Shown here piece after piece: positions 14,922 to 20,870 of a stretch of DNA of 20,870 nucleotides. Both the position numbers and the translations under genes were made by a program. The notes beneath the pieces were generated by a model that saw only the letters and a program-made list of their open reading frames with translations, ran no database searches and had not been told where the DNA came from. Source of the DNA: Deltaproteobacteria bacterium (GTDB taxonomy: Bacteria > Desulfobacterota > Syntrophia > Syntrophales > UBA2192); assembly GCA_026388445.1 (NCBI GenBank), contig JAPLJU010000232.1:1-20870 (forward strand). The letters are read 5' to 3'. Positions within the stretch are counted from its first letter, which is position 1. Each line of letters begins with the position of its first letter.

Positions 14922-14953
14922 GGATAAAGCAGACTAAAGCAGAGTAAACTAAC
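14922..14953 (+). repeat. Tandem iterons between tRNA piece 2 and H-module 2
   Basis: Three near-identical ~11-base units: ATAAAGCAGAC, TAAAGCAGAG, TAAACTAACA. Their position, just inside the attachment site, is where tyrosine integrases have arm-type binding sites. Confidence 0.4.
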
Positions 14954-14973
14954 ATAAAGAAAATCAACAGGAA

Positions 14974-15072
14974 AAGGGCGGTTTTGAGTAACAACATAAA
15001 CTCAACCGCCCTTCTATTTTATGTTGTTGCGTTAGAAATCCGTTAGAAAGATTCCTGCGCAATTATTGTGCG
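14974..15072 (+). repeat. H-module copy 2: hairpin, GTTAGAAA direct repeat, palindrome
   Basis: AAGGGCGGTTTTGAG pairs with CTCAACCGCCCTT (to 15013). GTTAGAAATCC-GTTAGAAAG spans 15031-15050. A palindrome GCGCAATTATTGTGC lies at 15057-15072. Inside the hairpin loop, AACAACATAAA (14990-15000) also pairs perfectly with TTTATGTTGTT (15018-15028), an alternative fold. The minus strand encodes LTDF-stop across the direct repeat. Confidence 0.75.
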
Positions 15073-15299
15073 GATAAAACAGAGTGTCCGCACAAGGGGC
15101 GGTAGGAAGCTAACCAAAAATGGCGTTTTTACACTAACGCTTTCACCTACTGACCTGCCCCCAGGCCTTGTACCACACTCAGAGTTAGAGTTCCACTACT
15201 GGACGTCCATCAGTGCAGCCACGCTGGCGGGTGGAAGAGCATCCGCCTTGACGCCATAAGGAAATTGGTGCATCATCATCCAGAGAGGGTGAACGCAAA
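15073..15299. other. Non-coding or decayed region
   Basis: No convincing gene. On the minus strand a stretch around 15150-15250 reads as a short peptide-like frame broken by a stop, which could be debris of a mobile element. AGAGAGGGTG at 15283-15293 is the ribosome site for the next gene. Confidence 0.4.
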
Positions 15300-15668
15300 A
15301 TGAAAAAATTACTGTTGCTGGCATTGGCCATTGCGATGTTTCTGGCTATCCCGTCATTGTGTGCGGCTCAAAAGTGCCGAGTGGTGACAGGCAAGAAGTT
15401 GATGACCTTTGCATCTCCAAATATTATATACCATTGGTTTAAGATTGAAGACAAGGAAACAGCATCCAATTACATCAACAGATTAAACGATACCGGCCAG
15501 ATCGCGATGATCAACATAGGCACCCAAGTCTATACGATTGATCGAGTGAATTTTTCCCTTTTTTCGGTCAATGACTTCCCGGTATTCCAGATTGCCGATT
15601 TCAAAACAAAGAAGGCTTTAGGTTGGATTTTGGGCGAGGATGTAAAAGGCTTAAAACCATGCAAGTAA
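15300..15668 (+). CDS. Secreted hypothetical protein
   Basis: 122 aa. MKKLLLLALAIAMFLAIPSLCAAQ is a Sec signal peptide with likely cleavage after CAA. A Cys directly after SL could alternatively be lipidated, but the lipobox fit is weak. The mature ~100 residues are mixed alpha/beta (YHWFKIEDKETASNYINRL, then GTQVYTIDRVNF, then ALGWILGED) with a Cys near each end (KCRVVTG and KPCK), which may form a disulfide. No family recognised. It is a single gene between two scars, with good AGAGAGGGTG 7 bases upstream. Confidence 0.7.
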   Translation: MKKLLLLALAIAMFLAIPSLCAAQKCRVVTGKKLMTFASPNIIYHWFKIEDKETASNYINRLNDTGQIAMINIGTQVYTIDRVNFSLFSVNDFPVFQIADFKTKKALGWILGEDVKGLKPCK

Positions 15669-15700
15669 AGCTTTGAGTATGGGAATTGAAGCGGAGCCGG

Positions 15701-15728
15701 GGCTGGGGGTAAGTCTCCATCCCCAGCC
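15701..15728 (+). terminator. GC-rich hairpin after the secreted-protein gene
   Basis: GGCTGGGG (15701-15708) pairs with CCCCAGCC (15721-15728). No T run follows, so it may stabilise the mRNA 3' end or act with a factor. Confidence 0.35.
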
Positions 15729-15855
15729 TTCGCTGGAGCAAGCATTAAAGCCGGTAGGACTTCACCACCGGAGCCACCAGGCGGCACGATCTCGACGCGG
15801 GCGGGTCATTGCATGGCAGGAAACATTGAATCCCACCATTGAGAGCGATCAAGAA

Positions 15856-15884
15856 AACCCTGGATATTACGTCCGGGGTTTTTT
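15856..15884 (+). terminator. Intrinsic terminator, plus strand
   Basis: AACCCTGG pairs with CCGGGGTT (one G-T wobble) around a 9-base loop, followed by a T run. It likely ends the transcript of the secreted-protein gene. Nothing coding is convincing between 15669 and 15941. Confidence 0.8.
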
Positions 15885-15941
15885 ATGGGCAAAAATAAGA
15901 AAGTGGGGACAGAGTGGGGACAAAATAACCTTATAATGGAA

Positions 15942-15971
15942 AAGGGGCTAGCCATTATTGGCTAACCCCTT
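15942..15971 (-). terminator. Hairpin T3 beside tRNA piece 3
   Basis: AAGGGG-C-TAGCC pairs with GGCTA-A-CCCCTT; same outline and same mismatch position as T1, although the neighbouring tRNA is different. Confidence 0.6.
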
Positions 15972-15979
15972 CATTTTAT

Positions 15980-16024
15980 TGGTGGGCCGTAGGAGATTTG
16001 AACTCCTGACCAACGGATTAAAAG
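15980..16024 (-). tRNA. tRNA-Lys 3' half (truncated in the anticodon loop)
   Basis: The minus strand starts with CTTTTAA (loop of a TTT anticodon), then TCCGTTGGTC, a T arm AGGAG-TTCAAAT-CTCCT, acceptor 3' strand ACGGCCC, A and CCA. The 5' half is absent. It resembles bacterial tRNA-Lys(TTT) and the break falls in the anticodon loop, a common tyrosine-integrase crossover point. Confidence 0.75.
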
Positions 16025-16051
16025 ATGTTTCACTTAGGGCTTGTGGTAGTA

Positions 16052-16162
16052 GTTCCTGTTAGCTAATAGTGGTTCTTGTTAGGGAAAAAACTATTCAAAG
16101 GGGTAACATCTTAGCCGGTGTTACCCCTTGTTAGTTCCTACGTACTTCACATTTACTTCACA
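16052..16162 (+). repeat. Iterons and hairpin between tRNA-Lys piece and H-module 3
   Basis: GTTCCTGTTAG (16052-16062) and GTTCTTGTTAG (16072-16082) recur with a 20-base period. TACTTCACA occurs at 16143 and 16154, 11 bases apart. A perfect 11-bp hairpin, AAGGGGTAACA with TGTTACCCCTT, spans 16098-16129. The pattern suits arm-type integrase sites plus a terminator. Confidence 0.5.
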
Positions 16163-16167
16163 ATAAA

Positions 16168-16272
16168 AAGGGCGGTTTTGAGCAATAAGGTAAACTCAAC
16201 CGCCCTTCCATTTTATGTTGGTCCGTTAGAAATTGGTTAGAAAGATCTCAGGTCAGATATACAATTATTGTA
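16168..16272 (+). repeat. H-module copy 3: hairpin, GTTAGAAA direct repeat, palindrome
   Basis: AAGGGCGGTTTTGAG pairs with CTCAACCGCCCTT (to 16207). GTTAGAAATTG-GTTAGAAAG spans 16225-16244 and the palindrome TACAATTATTGTA 16260-16272. The minus strand encodes LTNF-stop. It is the last scar before the glycyl-radical operon; 16273-16390 shows only a weak hairpin CTAAAC/GTTTAG (16356-16371). Confidence 0.75.
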
Positions 16273-16390
16273 CATAGGATTAACCCAAAGGTTTCAAGAA
16301 GGCCTTTGTGGAGAAAAGAAAACCTAATTACCGAGGAAGATAAAGTATGACAGGACTAAACTAACGTTTAGGACAATTCATATCTTCTAT

Positions 16391-17317
16391 TCAGCTGCCG
16401 ATAGTGCATATCACCCCCTCACCTTCTATCAGTTCCTTGAGTCTCTGCATGTGCTCATCTGTGGGGACTTTTACCCTTCTAAGAGGATAGACTTTTCCCA
16501 TTTGCTCGCACTTTGTCTTACCACCCTCATGGTATGGAAGGAGAGATATTTTAATGACGTTCAGGCTCTTTCCCAAAATTGCGATCTTCTGGATGTCTTG
16601 TTCAGAATCATTAAATCCAGAAATAACCGGCATGCGAAGCCATATTCTCCTTTCCTTGGCAGTCCGATTCATATTCTCTAAAATGAGTTCATTGCCAACA
16701 CTTGTAGCTTTTCTGTGTTGGACACAATCCAGATGCTTCAGATCAAAGAGAACCAGGTCTACAAACTTAAGAACAGCTTTCATCTTTGCCCAAGGAGCAT
16801 AGCCAGTGGTGTCGAGAACTGTATGGATCTCCATCTTTTTACATGCTGCAATAACTGCGGCTACAAACTCCGCTTGCAACAGTGCCTCCCCTCCTGATAT
16901 GGTCACACCCCCACCAGAATTCTTATAGAAGTCCATATCGCGCATGACCTCGTCGAGAACGTCCTTGATGTCCACGTACATACCACACACATTCAAAGAA
17001 TTGTAAATGCAGACGTCTGCGCATATAAGGCACTGATTACATTTTCCCCAGTCGATTTGTCTTCCCTTTCTGTCTGACATCTTGATAGCCCCTTGTGGAC
17101 AGACACTGACGCAGGCTCCGCAGCCTTTGCAGTTAAGATTTCTCACAATGAGATTTTGGAAGAAATCTTGTGATTCCGGATTCGAACACCATAAGCACTT
17201 CATGGGACACCCTTTCATGAATACGGTTGTCCGGATACCCGGTCCATCATGAATACTGAATCTCTGTACATTGAAAACGAGACCTTTTTTTGTATTTTTG
17301 CTTTTTCTCTTTCTCAT
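16391..17317 (-). CDS. Glycyl-radical enzyme activating enzyme (radical SAM, with two extra 4Fe-4S clusters)
   Basis: 308 aa, cytoplasmic and oxygen-sensitive. It abstracts H from the partner enzyme's glycine using SAM. The radical-SAM CxxxCxxC is at Cys37, Cys41, Cys44 (GCPMKCLWCSNPE). An inserted ferredoxin-like domain has two CxxCxxCxxxC sets (Cys63/66/69/73 and 93/96/99/103), as in activases of hydroxyphenylacetate-decarboxylase/glycerol-dehydratase type and unlike PFL activase. SGGEALLQ is the GGE motif. I chose ATG 17317, with AAGG nine bases upstream, over the TTG at 17335. It is the second gene after the glycyl-radical enzyme, 100 bases downstream with a hairpin between. Confidence 0.94.
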   Translation of the reverse strand: MRKRKSKNTKKGLVFNVQRFSIHDGPGIRTTVFMKGCPMKCLWCSNPESQDFFQNLIVRNLNCKGCGACVSVCPQGAIKMSDRKGRQIDWGKCNQCLICADVCIYNSLNVCGMYVDIKDVLDEVMRDMDFYKNSGGGVTISGGEALLQAEFVAAVIAACKKMEIHTVLDTTGYAPWAKMKAVLKFVDLVLFDLKHLDCVQHRKATSVGNELILENMNRTAKERRIWLRMPVISGFNDSEQDIQKIAILGKSLNVIKISLLPYHEGGKTKCEQMGKVYPLRRVKVPTDEHMQRLKELIEGEGVICTIGS

Positions 17318-17361
17318 GAACCCAGCAACCTTCAATCACTATTACATGTTTATCATGAAAA

Positions 17362-17392
17362 CGGGGCGACCATTCTCGAAATAGTCACCCCG
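17362..17392 (-). terminator. Intercistronic hairpin between enzyme and activase genes
   Basis: CGGGG-C-GAC pairs with GTC-A-CCCCG with one mismatch; on the minus strand TTTT follows. Probably a partial terminator or mRNA-stabilising stem that lowers activase expression relative to the enzyme. Confidence 0.55.
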
Positions 17393-17417
17393 CAAGAATT
17401 AATATCCTTTGTTTAAT

Positions 17418-19814
17418 TCACGACAGTTGCTGCTCCGTTCGGGCAATAATATGATCTTGAAGCCCTTTGGAAAGATCCGCAAAATAGGCACTAAATCCCG
17501 CAACTCTGACAATGAGATCCCTATATTTCTCAGGATAATTTTGGGCTTCGATCAAAGTTTTCTTGTCAACAACATTAAACTGGATATGAGGTATTTTCTT
17601 CTCTCTCCAGGTCTTAAGATAGCTAAGAAATACAGGCTTCATATCCCCTTCCAGGTATTGTGGCATAAATTTCTGTTTCAGTAGATGGTTGTATGTCTGG
17701 AGTGTATCGATTTTGGCGCATGAATTGAGAACGGCTGTTGGCCCCTTCTTGTCCATACCAGGCTGGGGTGCCAGGGTCGAATCTGCGAAGGGACCGCCAT
17801 CGAAACGGCCGTCCGGTGTTGCCGGTGTATCAATAGCAAGACCGTATGTGGCTGAGACAGCGCTGCCATCCCCCCTCATTGAATAACCAAACCTATCCTT
17901 AACCGTTTCCATGACTGCTTCAGTCCGATGATGAACCTCACGAGCAATTATATCTGCATAATCATCATCATTTCCATACTTGGGCGCATTGAGGCAGATT
18001 TGCCGCAGATCGTCGCGTCCCTCCCAATTTTTGTTCATAATATCTATCAATTCCGGCAGTGGCACCCGTTTATCATCAAAAACCACTTTTTTGATCGCAG
18101 TGATTGAATCTGCCACATTGGTACTACCAATAACCATGATAAAGTCATGAACCATGGAAGGGTAAATCCATTGCTTACATTCTTTTCCTCGCTCGATGCA
18201 CCCCTCCACAATCGCTGAATAAAATGGTTTCGGGCAGTATTTTGCATAGAGATCGCGGCAGGTGTTTTCCACCTGAGAGAGTTTTGTTGTAAAGAATCTA
18301 ACCTGTTCCAAATATGCGTCAAGGACATCCTCCCAGGACTTGAAGGTGGCGGGGTTGGGTGTCCGAGCCCCCCTCTGTTCCCCCGTCTTCGGATTCATAC
18401 CCTGATGGAGAGCCCACCACAGACATTTTGCCAAGACAAAATATCCAACGGCTCGTCGGGTTACATTCTTCCCAGGAATTTCCATGTAGACGCATCCCGA
18501 CACAGCATAACCTTTAGCCTCCTCCAGTGGCACATTCCACTTAATCAGAAGAGGGATAATGGCATCGTCGTTGAACAGTGAGGGATATCCAATACCTGTC
18601 CTGATGACGTCCACTGCTGCGGACAGCACATCATCAGGCGTGTCTTTATGGATCCTCAAGGCAATACTCGGCTCGATGGTTCTCATTGTCTTTGCCGCTT
18701 CCAGCGCTATATAAGTCAAATCGTTTGTTACATCGCGGCCGAGCTTGTCCGTCCCACCAAGTGTAATGGCCTGAAGTGAAGCTACACCCCCGTATACCGA
18801 TGTAACAAGTGGCGAATAGACCAGTCCCAGCTCCAGAAATTTGACCCAGAGGAGTTGAAGGATTTCCAATGCTTCATCCCTGCTGATTCGTCCCTCTTTC
18901 AAATCCTTTTCGTAATAAGGACCCAGGATATAGTCCAGGCGAATCCCAATGCCGAGGGTCGAATATTCAAGATAACGAACCAAGTGTATGAAGTAAAAAA
19001 ACTGCATAGCTTCCAGAAATGTTCGAGGTGGATTGGCAGGAATCCATGCACAGGTTCTCGCAATTTCCTCGAGCCTTTTCTTCCGCTCCGGATCTTTTTC
19101 TGATCGGGCCATTTCCTCTGCTAAAATCGCATAACGATTGGAGAAGTTAATCACGGCCTTGAGTACAATGATAACAGACTGGAGAAATTCCTTCTGCTCG
19201 ATATAATCTAATGGGATGGTTCTATCGATCTCCTCAAGTCTCTCTTCGACCTTTTTAATTCTCGCGTTAAGGCCCTCTCGCAGTAATGTTTCATAATCCG
19301 GAATGCCGAGCTCGGACCAGTGCGTCCAGAGATAAGTCCCCTCATATTGCCAGTATTTACCAAGATCTCCTGTGAACATTTCCTGCTGGCGATCACTCAT
19401 GGACTTTCCCTTCCAGTAGGCACAGATCCCATCCAGTTCCTTTCTCTCTGCATCATTGAGAAGCGCCTTACCTGCGTCGCTCTTTACGAGACGGAGTACC
19501 GATTTCCAATTCATATCGATGGGATGGTAAATTCCGTTAGGATCCGCGGTCTGATATCCCACAAGCCGTTCCCATTCCCTGATAAATATGCCCATGTTGT
19601 CGAGGACATGGGCCAAGGCTTTGGCTCGTCGAAGCACCATTGCCTGGCCGTCCGTTTCCCTAAACGATTCAGTCATCAGGCGGGAGCGCTGAAGATCGAG
19701 TTTGACTTCTGGTCGAAAAAGCCCCCGTGACTTGTCATCATCCATATATCCCCTCTGAACATTTCTGACCGCCTTACTTACAAACTTGTTTCTAAGATTT
19801 TCTGCTAATTGCAT
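17418..19814 (-). CDS. Glycyl-radical enzyme of unknown reaction (PFL/dehydratase/lyase family)
   Basis: 798 aa, cytoplasmic, strictly anaerobic. An N-terminal PFL-like domain fills most of the chain. The catalytic cysteine is Cys441 in AVSGCVYMEIPGKN, and the radical glycine is Gly773 in VRVAGFSAYF near the C-terminus, which ends IIARTEQQ in the usual way. Most dehydratase/decarboxylase relatives have GCVE, with Glu two residues after Cys as general base; here that position is Tyr443, with Glu at 445. So it is unlikely to be a simple glycerol/propanediol dehydratase or choline lyase. No accessory enzyme, microcompartment shell or transporter is in the window to suggest a substrate. The start at 19814 follows GGGAGGG. 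The operon ends with its activase. Confidence 0.9.
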   Translation of the reverse strand: MQLAENLRNKFVSKAVRNVQRGYMDDDKSRGLFRPEVKLDLQRSRLMTESFRETDGQAMVLRRAKALAHVLDNMGIFIREWERLVGYQTADPNGIYHPIDMNWKSVLRLVKSDAGKALLNDAERKELDGICAYWKGKSMSDRQQEMFTGDLGKYWQYEGTYLWTHWSELGIPDYETLLREGLNARIKKVEERLEEIDRTIPLDYIEQKEFLQSVIIVLKAVINFSNRYAILAEEMARSEKDPERKKRLEEIARTCAWIPANPPRTFLEAMQFFYFIHLVRYLEYSTLGIGIRLDYILGPYYEKDLKEGRISRDEALEILQLLWVKFLELGLVYSPLVTSVYGGVASLQAITLGGTDKLGRDVTNDLTYIALEAAKTMRTIEPSIALRIHKDTPDDVLSAAVDVIRTGIGYPSLFNDDAIIPLLIKWNVPLEEAKGYAVSGCVYMEIPGKNVTRRAVGYFVLAKCLWWALHQGMNPKTGEQRGARTPNPATFKSWEDVLDAYLEQVRFFTTKLSQVENTCRDLYAKYCPKPFYSAIVEGCIERGKECKQWIYPSMVHDFIMVIGSTNVADSITAIKKVVFDDKRVPLPELIDIMNKNWEGRDDLRQICLNAPKYGNDDDYADIIAREVHHRTEAVMETVKDRFGYSMRGDGSAVSATYGLAIDTPATPDGRFDGGPFADSTLAPQPGMDKKGPTAVLNSCAKIDTLQTYNHLLKQKFMPQYLEGDMKPVFLSYLKTWREKKIPHIQFNVVDKKTLIEAQNYPEKYRDLIVRVAGFSAYFADLSKGLQDHIIARTEQQLS

Positions 19815-19834
19815 ATTTATCCCTCCCTTATTTC

Positions 19835-19854
19835 ATACGAACCGGTTATCGTAT
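19835..19854 (-). promoter_or_regulatory. Inverted repeat upstream of the glycyl-radical enzyme
   Basis: ATACGA and TCGTAT flank ACCGGTTA (6-8-6, perfect arms), about 20 bases before the start codon and just before the ribosome site. A repressor operator or RNA hairpin controlling translation. Confidence 0.45.
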
Positions 19855-19953
19855 CTCCTTATGTTGGTATCTTTCTCACGGCTATCCAGCAGGATGTCTG
19901 AACATTTGGAATAATGGGTTATAATTAAAGGACTTGATAGTAGATGGGGTAAC

Positions 19954-19991
19954 GCATTTCAGCTGCCCTCCCCCAAAGGGCAATGAAACGC
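19954..19991 (-). promoter_or_regulatory. Large imperfect stem-loop in the glycyl-radical leader
   Basis: GCATTTCA (19954-19961) pairs with TGAAACGC (19984-19991) and TGCCCT (19964-19969) with AGGGCA (19977-19982), giving two stacked stems with a small bulge and a C-rich loop. In the leader or promoter region of the operon. Other parts of 19815-20107 show no clear -35/-10 or sigma-54 site. Confidence 0.45.
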
Positions 19992-20054
19992 TGGGAATTT
20001 ACATTTAACTATTGAACTCTTAAATGGAAAAAAATCAAGTATTAATTTTGATAT

Positions 20055-20071
20055 GAAAAAAGTATTAGACG
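20055..20071 (-). repeat. 17-bp dispersed motif, copy C
   Basis: Plus-strand GAAAAAAGTATTAGACG, 241 bases upstream of the glycyl-radical enzyme start on the minus strand; relatives at 13243 and 14017. Confidence 0.4.
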
Positions 20072-20107
20072 GCTCTAAACTGTATTTTTTACTTTGATTA
20101 AGGACTA

Positions 20108-20137
20108 TAAAAAAAGCAGGGCCATTTCTGACCCTGC
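20108..20137 (-). terminator. Intrinsic terminator after the PEP-CTERM tail
   Basis: On the minus strand GCAGGGTC pairs with GGCCCTGC (one wobble) around AGAAAT, followed by seven T. It closes the transcript coming from the DUF2569 gene and the short tail ORF. Confidence 0.85.
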
Positions 20138-20162
20138 CTGTAATCTCGTCTATATTTTATTA

Positions 20163-20312
20163 TTAGCCCTTTTTTATTTTTCTTCTAAGTCCCGCAATAA
20201 CGGCAGAAATAGGACCAATGAGCAATATCATTATGAAGGTTGTCATGGGTTCGGGAACTGCTTCCGAAATGTCAATATAGGGTAATACTTGACTGACCGG
20301 ACACACCGGCAT
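20163..20312 (-). CDS. Orphan PEP-CTERM sorting tail (49 aa frame)
   Basis: A short frame starting at ATG 20312 reads MPVCPVSQVLPYIDISEA, then VPEP, a hydrophobic stretch of ~18 residues (TTFIMILLIGPISAVIAG) and a basic end LRRKIKKG. This is the complete exosortase-recognised C-terminal signal, normally attached to a large exported protein. No such protein is upstream; the DUF2569 frame overlaps it in another register and ends with its own stop at 20272. It is either a relic of a deleted gene, or the C-terminus reached by a frameshift. No ribosome site stands out. Confidence 0.5.
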   Translation of the reverse strand: MPVCPVSQVLPYIDISEAVPEPMTTFIMILLIGPISAVIAGLRRKIKKG

Positions 20313-20847
20313 CCTTATCTTGATAAGTTGCTTTCACTCTCTTCGATTTATTTAAATACGAGTACCAAATGACCGTCACTATGCCTTGTGCTATAATCGC
20401 TCCTCCAGCTCTCCCGATATTCTCTTCACCGCCTGCAACTGCTAGCAAGGATGAGACTGAAGTTATAGCGAAAAGTGTAATAAAAAATTTTTTCGTGATA
20501 TTCACGGCACCGGGTCTGATCCGCCACAAGGAATTCCCCGCATAGTACCCGAAGGCTATAATTCCTAAAAATACTAATACAAATATTAGAGCCACACCTT
20601 TTAAATCCGGATTATCTGAGACGAACTTTGAATAGTCTCCCAGGACACTTGCCGTCCCGAAGAGAGGCCCCAAAATGGTCAATGAAACGCATAAAAAAAG
20701 CAACCAACCGCCAACGCCTTTGTATCTGGTATCTACGGCTGTTTTATCGGTATCAGGGCTTGGATATTCTGTAAAACTGACATCCAACGTGTCCTGATAC
20801 GCCTGTTGTTTTGGTGGTTCTGAAGGCTTTGGTTCTTCTTGTTGCAC
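20272..20847 (-). CDS. DUF2569 membrane protein, 5' end probably outside the window
   Basis: At least 191 aa. An N-terminal Pro/Glu/Gln-rich segment is followed by YKGVGGWLLFLCVSLTILGP, the hallmark of DUF2569, then further membrane helices (~80-102, ~120-142, ~150-170) and the family-like end YSYLNKSKRVKATYQ. Function unknown; an inner membrane location is expected. The first codon used is GTG at 20847, but the frame is open to the window edge (GIFETATV precedes), so the real start, perhaps with a zinc-ribbon N-terminus, is not visible. The stop lies inside the PEP-CTERM frame. Confidence 0.75.
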   Translation of the reverse strand: MQQEEPKPSEPPKQQAYQDTLDVSFTEYPSPDTDKTAVDTRYKGVGGWLLFLCVSLTILGPLFGTASVLGDYSKFVSDNPDLKGVALIFVLVFLGIIAFGYYAGNSLWRIRPGAVNITKKFFITLFAITSVSSLLAVAGGEENIGRAGGAIIAQGIVTVIWYSYLNKSKRVKATYQDKDAGVSGQSSITLY

Positions 20848-20870
20848 CGTTGCGGTTTCAAATATTCCAG

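Noticed and set aside
15673..15936. 87-aa plus-strand ORF after the secreted protein
   Set aside because: Low-complexity, no ribosome site, spans two hairpins including an intrinsic terminator.
14067..16244. Integron attC sites suggested by GCCTAAC and GTTAGAA boxes
   Set aside because: Only one hairpin fits the RYYYAAC pattern, the GTTRRRY boxes do not pair with it, and tRNA 3' ends explain the hairpins better.
1..20870. CRISPR array or phage structural genes
   Set aside because: No regularly spaced repeats of CRISPR size and no capsid, tail or lysis genes seen.

Overview
The window looks like a bacterial chromosome segment of Desulfobacterota ("Deltaproteobacteria", Syntrophus-like) type. 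The basis is indirect: GC-rich housekeeping genes, a sigma-54-dependent two-component pair, a glycyl-radical enzyme with its radical-SAM activase, and a PEP-CTERM-like tail. The taxon is an inference and no marker gene fixes it.

Bases 1-12,900 are a conserved core. Leftward run tilS and a HAD phosphatase, with a 4-base stop/start overlap. tilS appears frameshifted at a run of ten G and leaves the window. Rightward run a DUF2520 Rossmann protein and panB, preceded by a promoter and a leader with mutually exclusive terminator and anti-terminator stems. Next come a leftward NifX/NafY-like gene split by an in-frame TGA and a leftward BrkB/YihY membrane protein fused to a cyclic-nucleotide-binding domain. 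Then follow a histidine kinase and an NtrC-type regulator with two tandem Fis-type HTH domains, an M48 lipoprotein protease, mscL with a C-terminal zinc ribbon, and a trkH/trkA-type K+ uptake pair.

Bases 12,840-16,280 are a gene-poor accretion zone. They hold three antisense tRNA 3' pieces (two initiator-Met-like or similar, one Lys-like), each beside a similar AAGGGG/CCCCTT hairpin. They also hold three copies of a second module made of an AAGGGCGG hairpin and a GTTAGAAA direct repeat; two copies add a covarying palindrome. Short iterons resembling integrase arm sites lie between some of these. No integrase gene is present. I read the zone as stacked attachment-site scars. Their cargo is small: two putative secreted proteins, an AtpZ-like protein, and a truncated IS3-type OrfA.

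Bases 16,391-19,814 encode a glycyl-radical enzyme and its activase on the minus strand, directly beside the last scar. The enzyme keeps the catalytic Cys and radical Gly, but the acidic residue expected two positions after the Cys is Tyr, so its reaction is not evident. Its upstream region holds an inverted repeat and a large stem-loop.

The right end has a DUF2569 membrane protein running off the window. It is followed in another frame by an orphan exosortase-type PEP-CTERM tail and a terminator.
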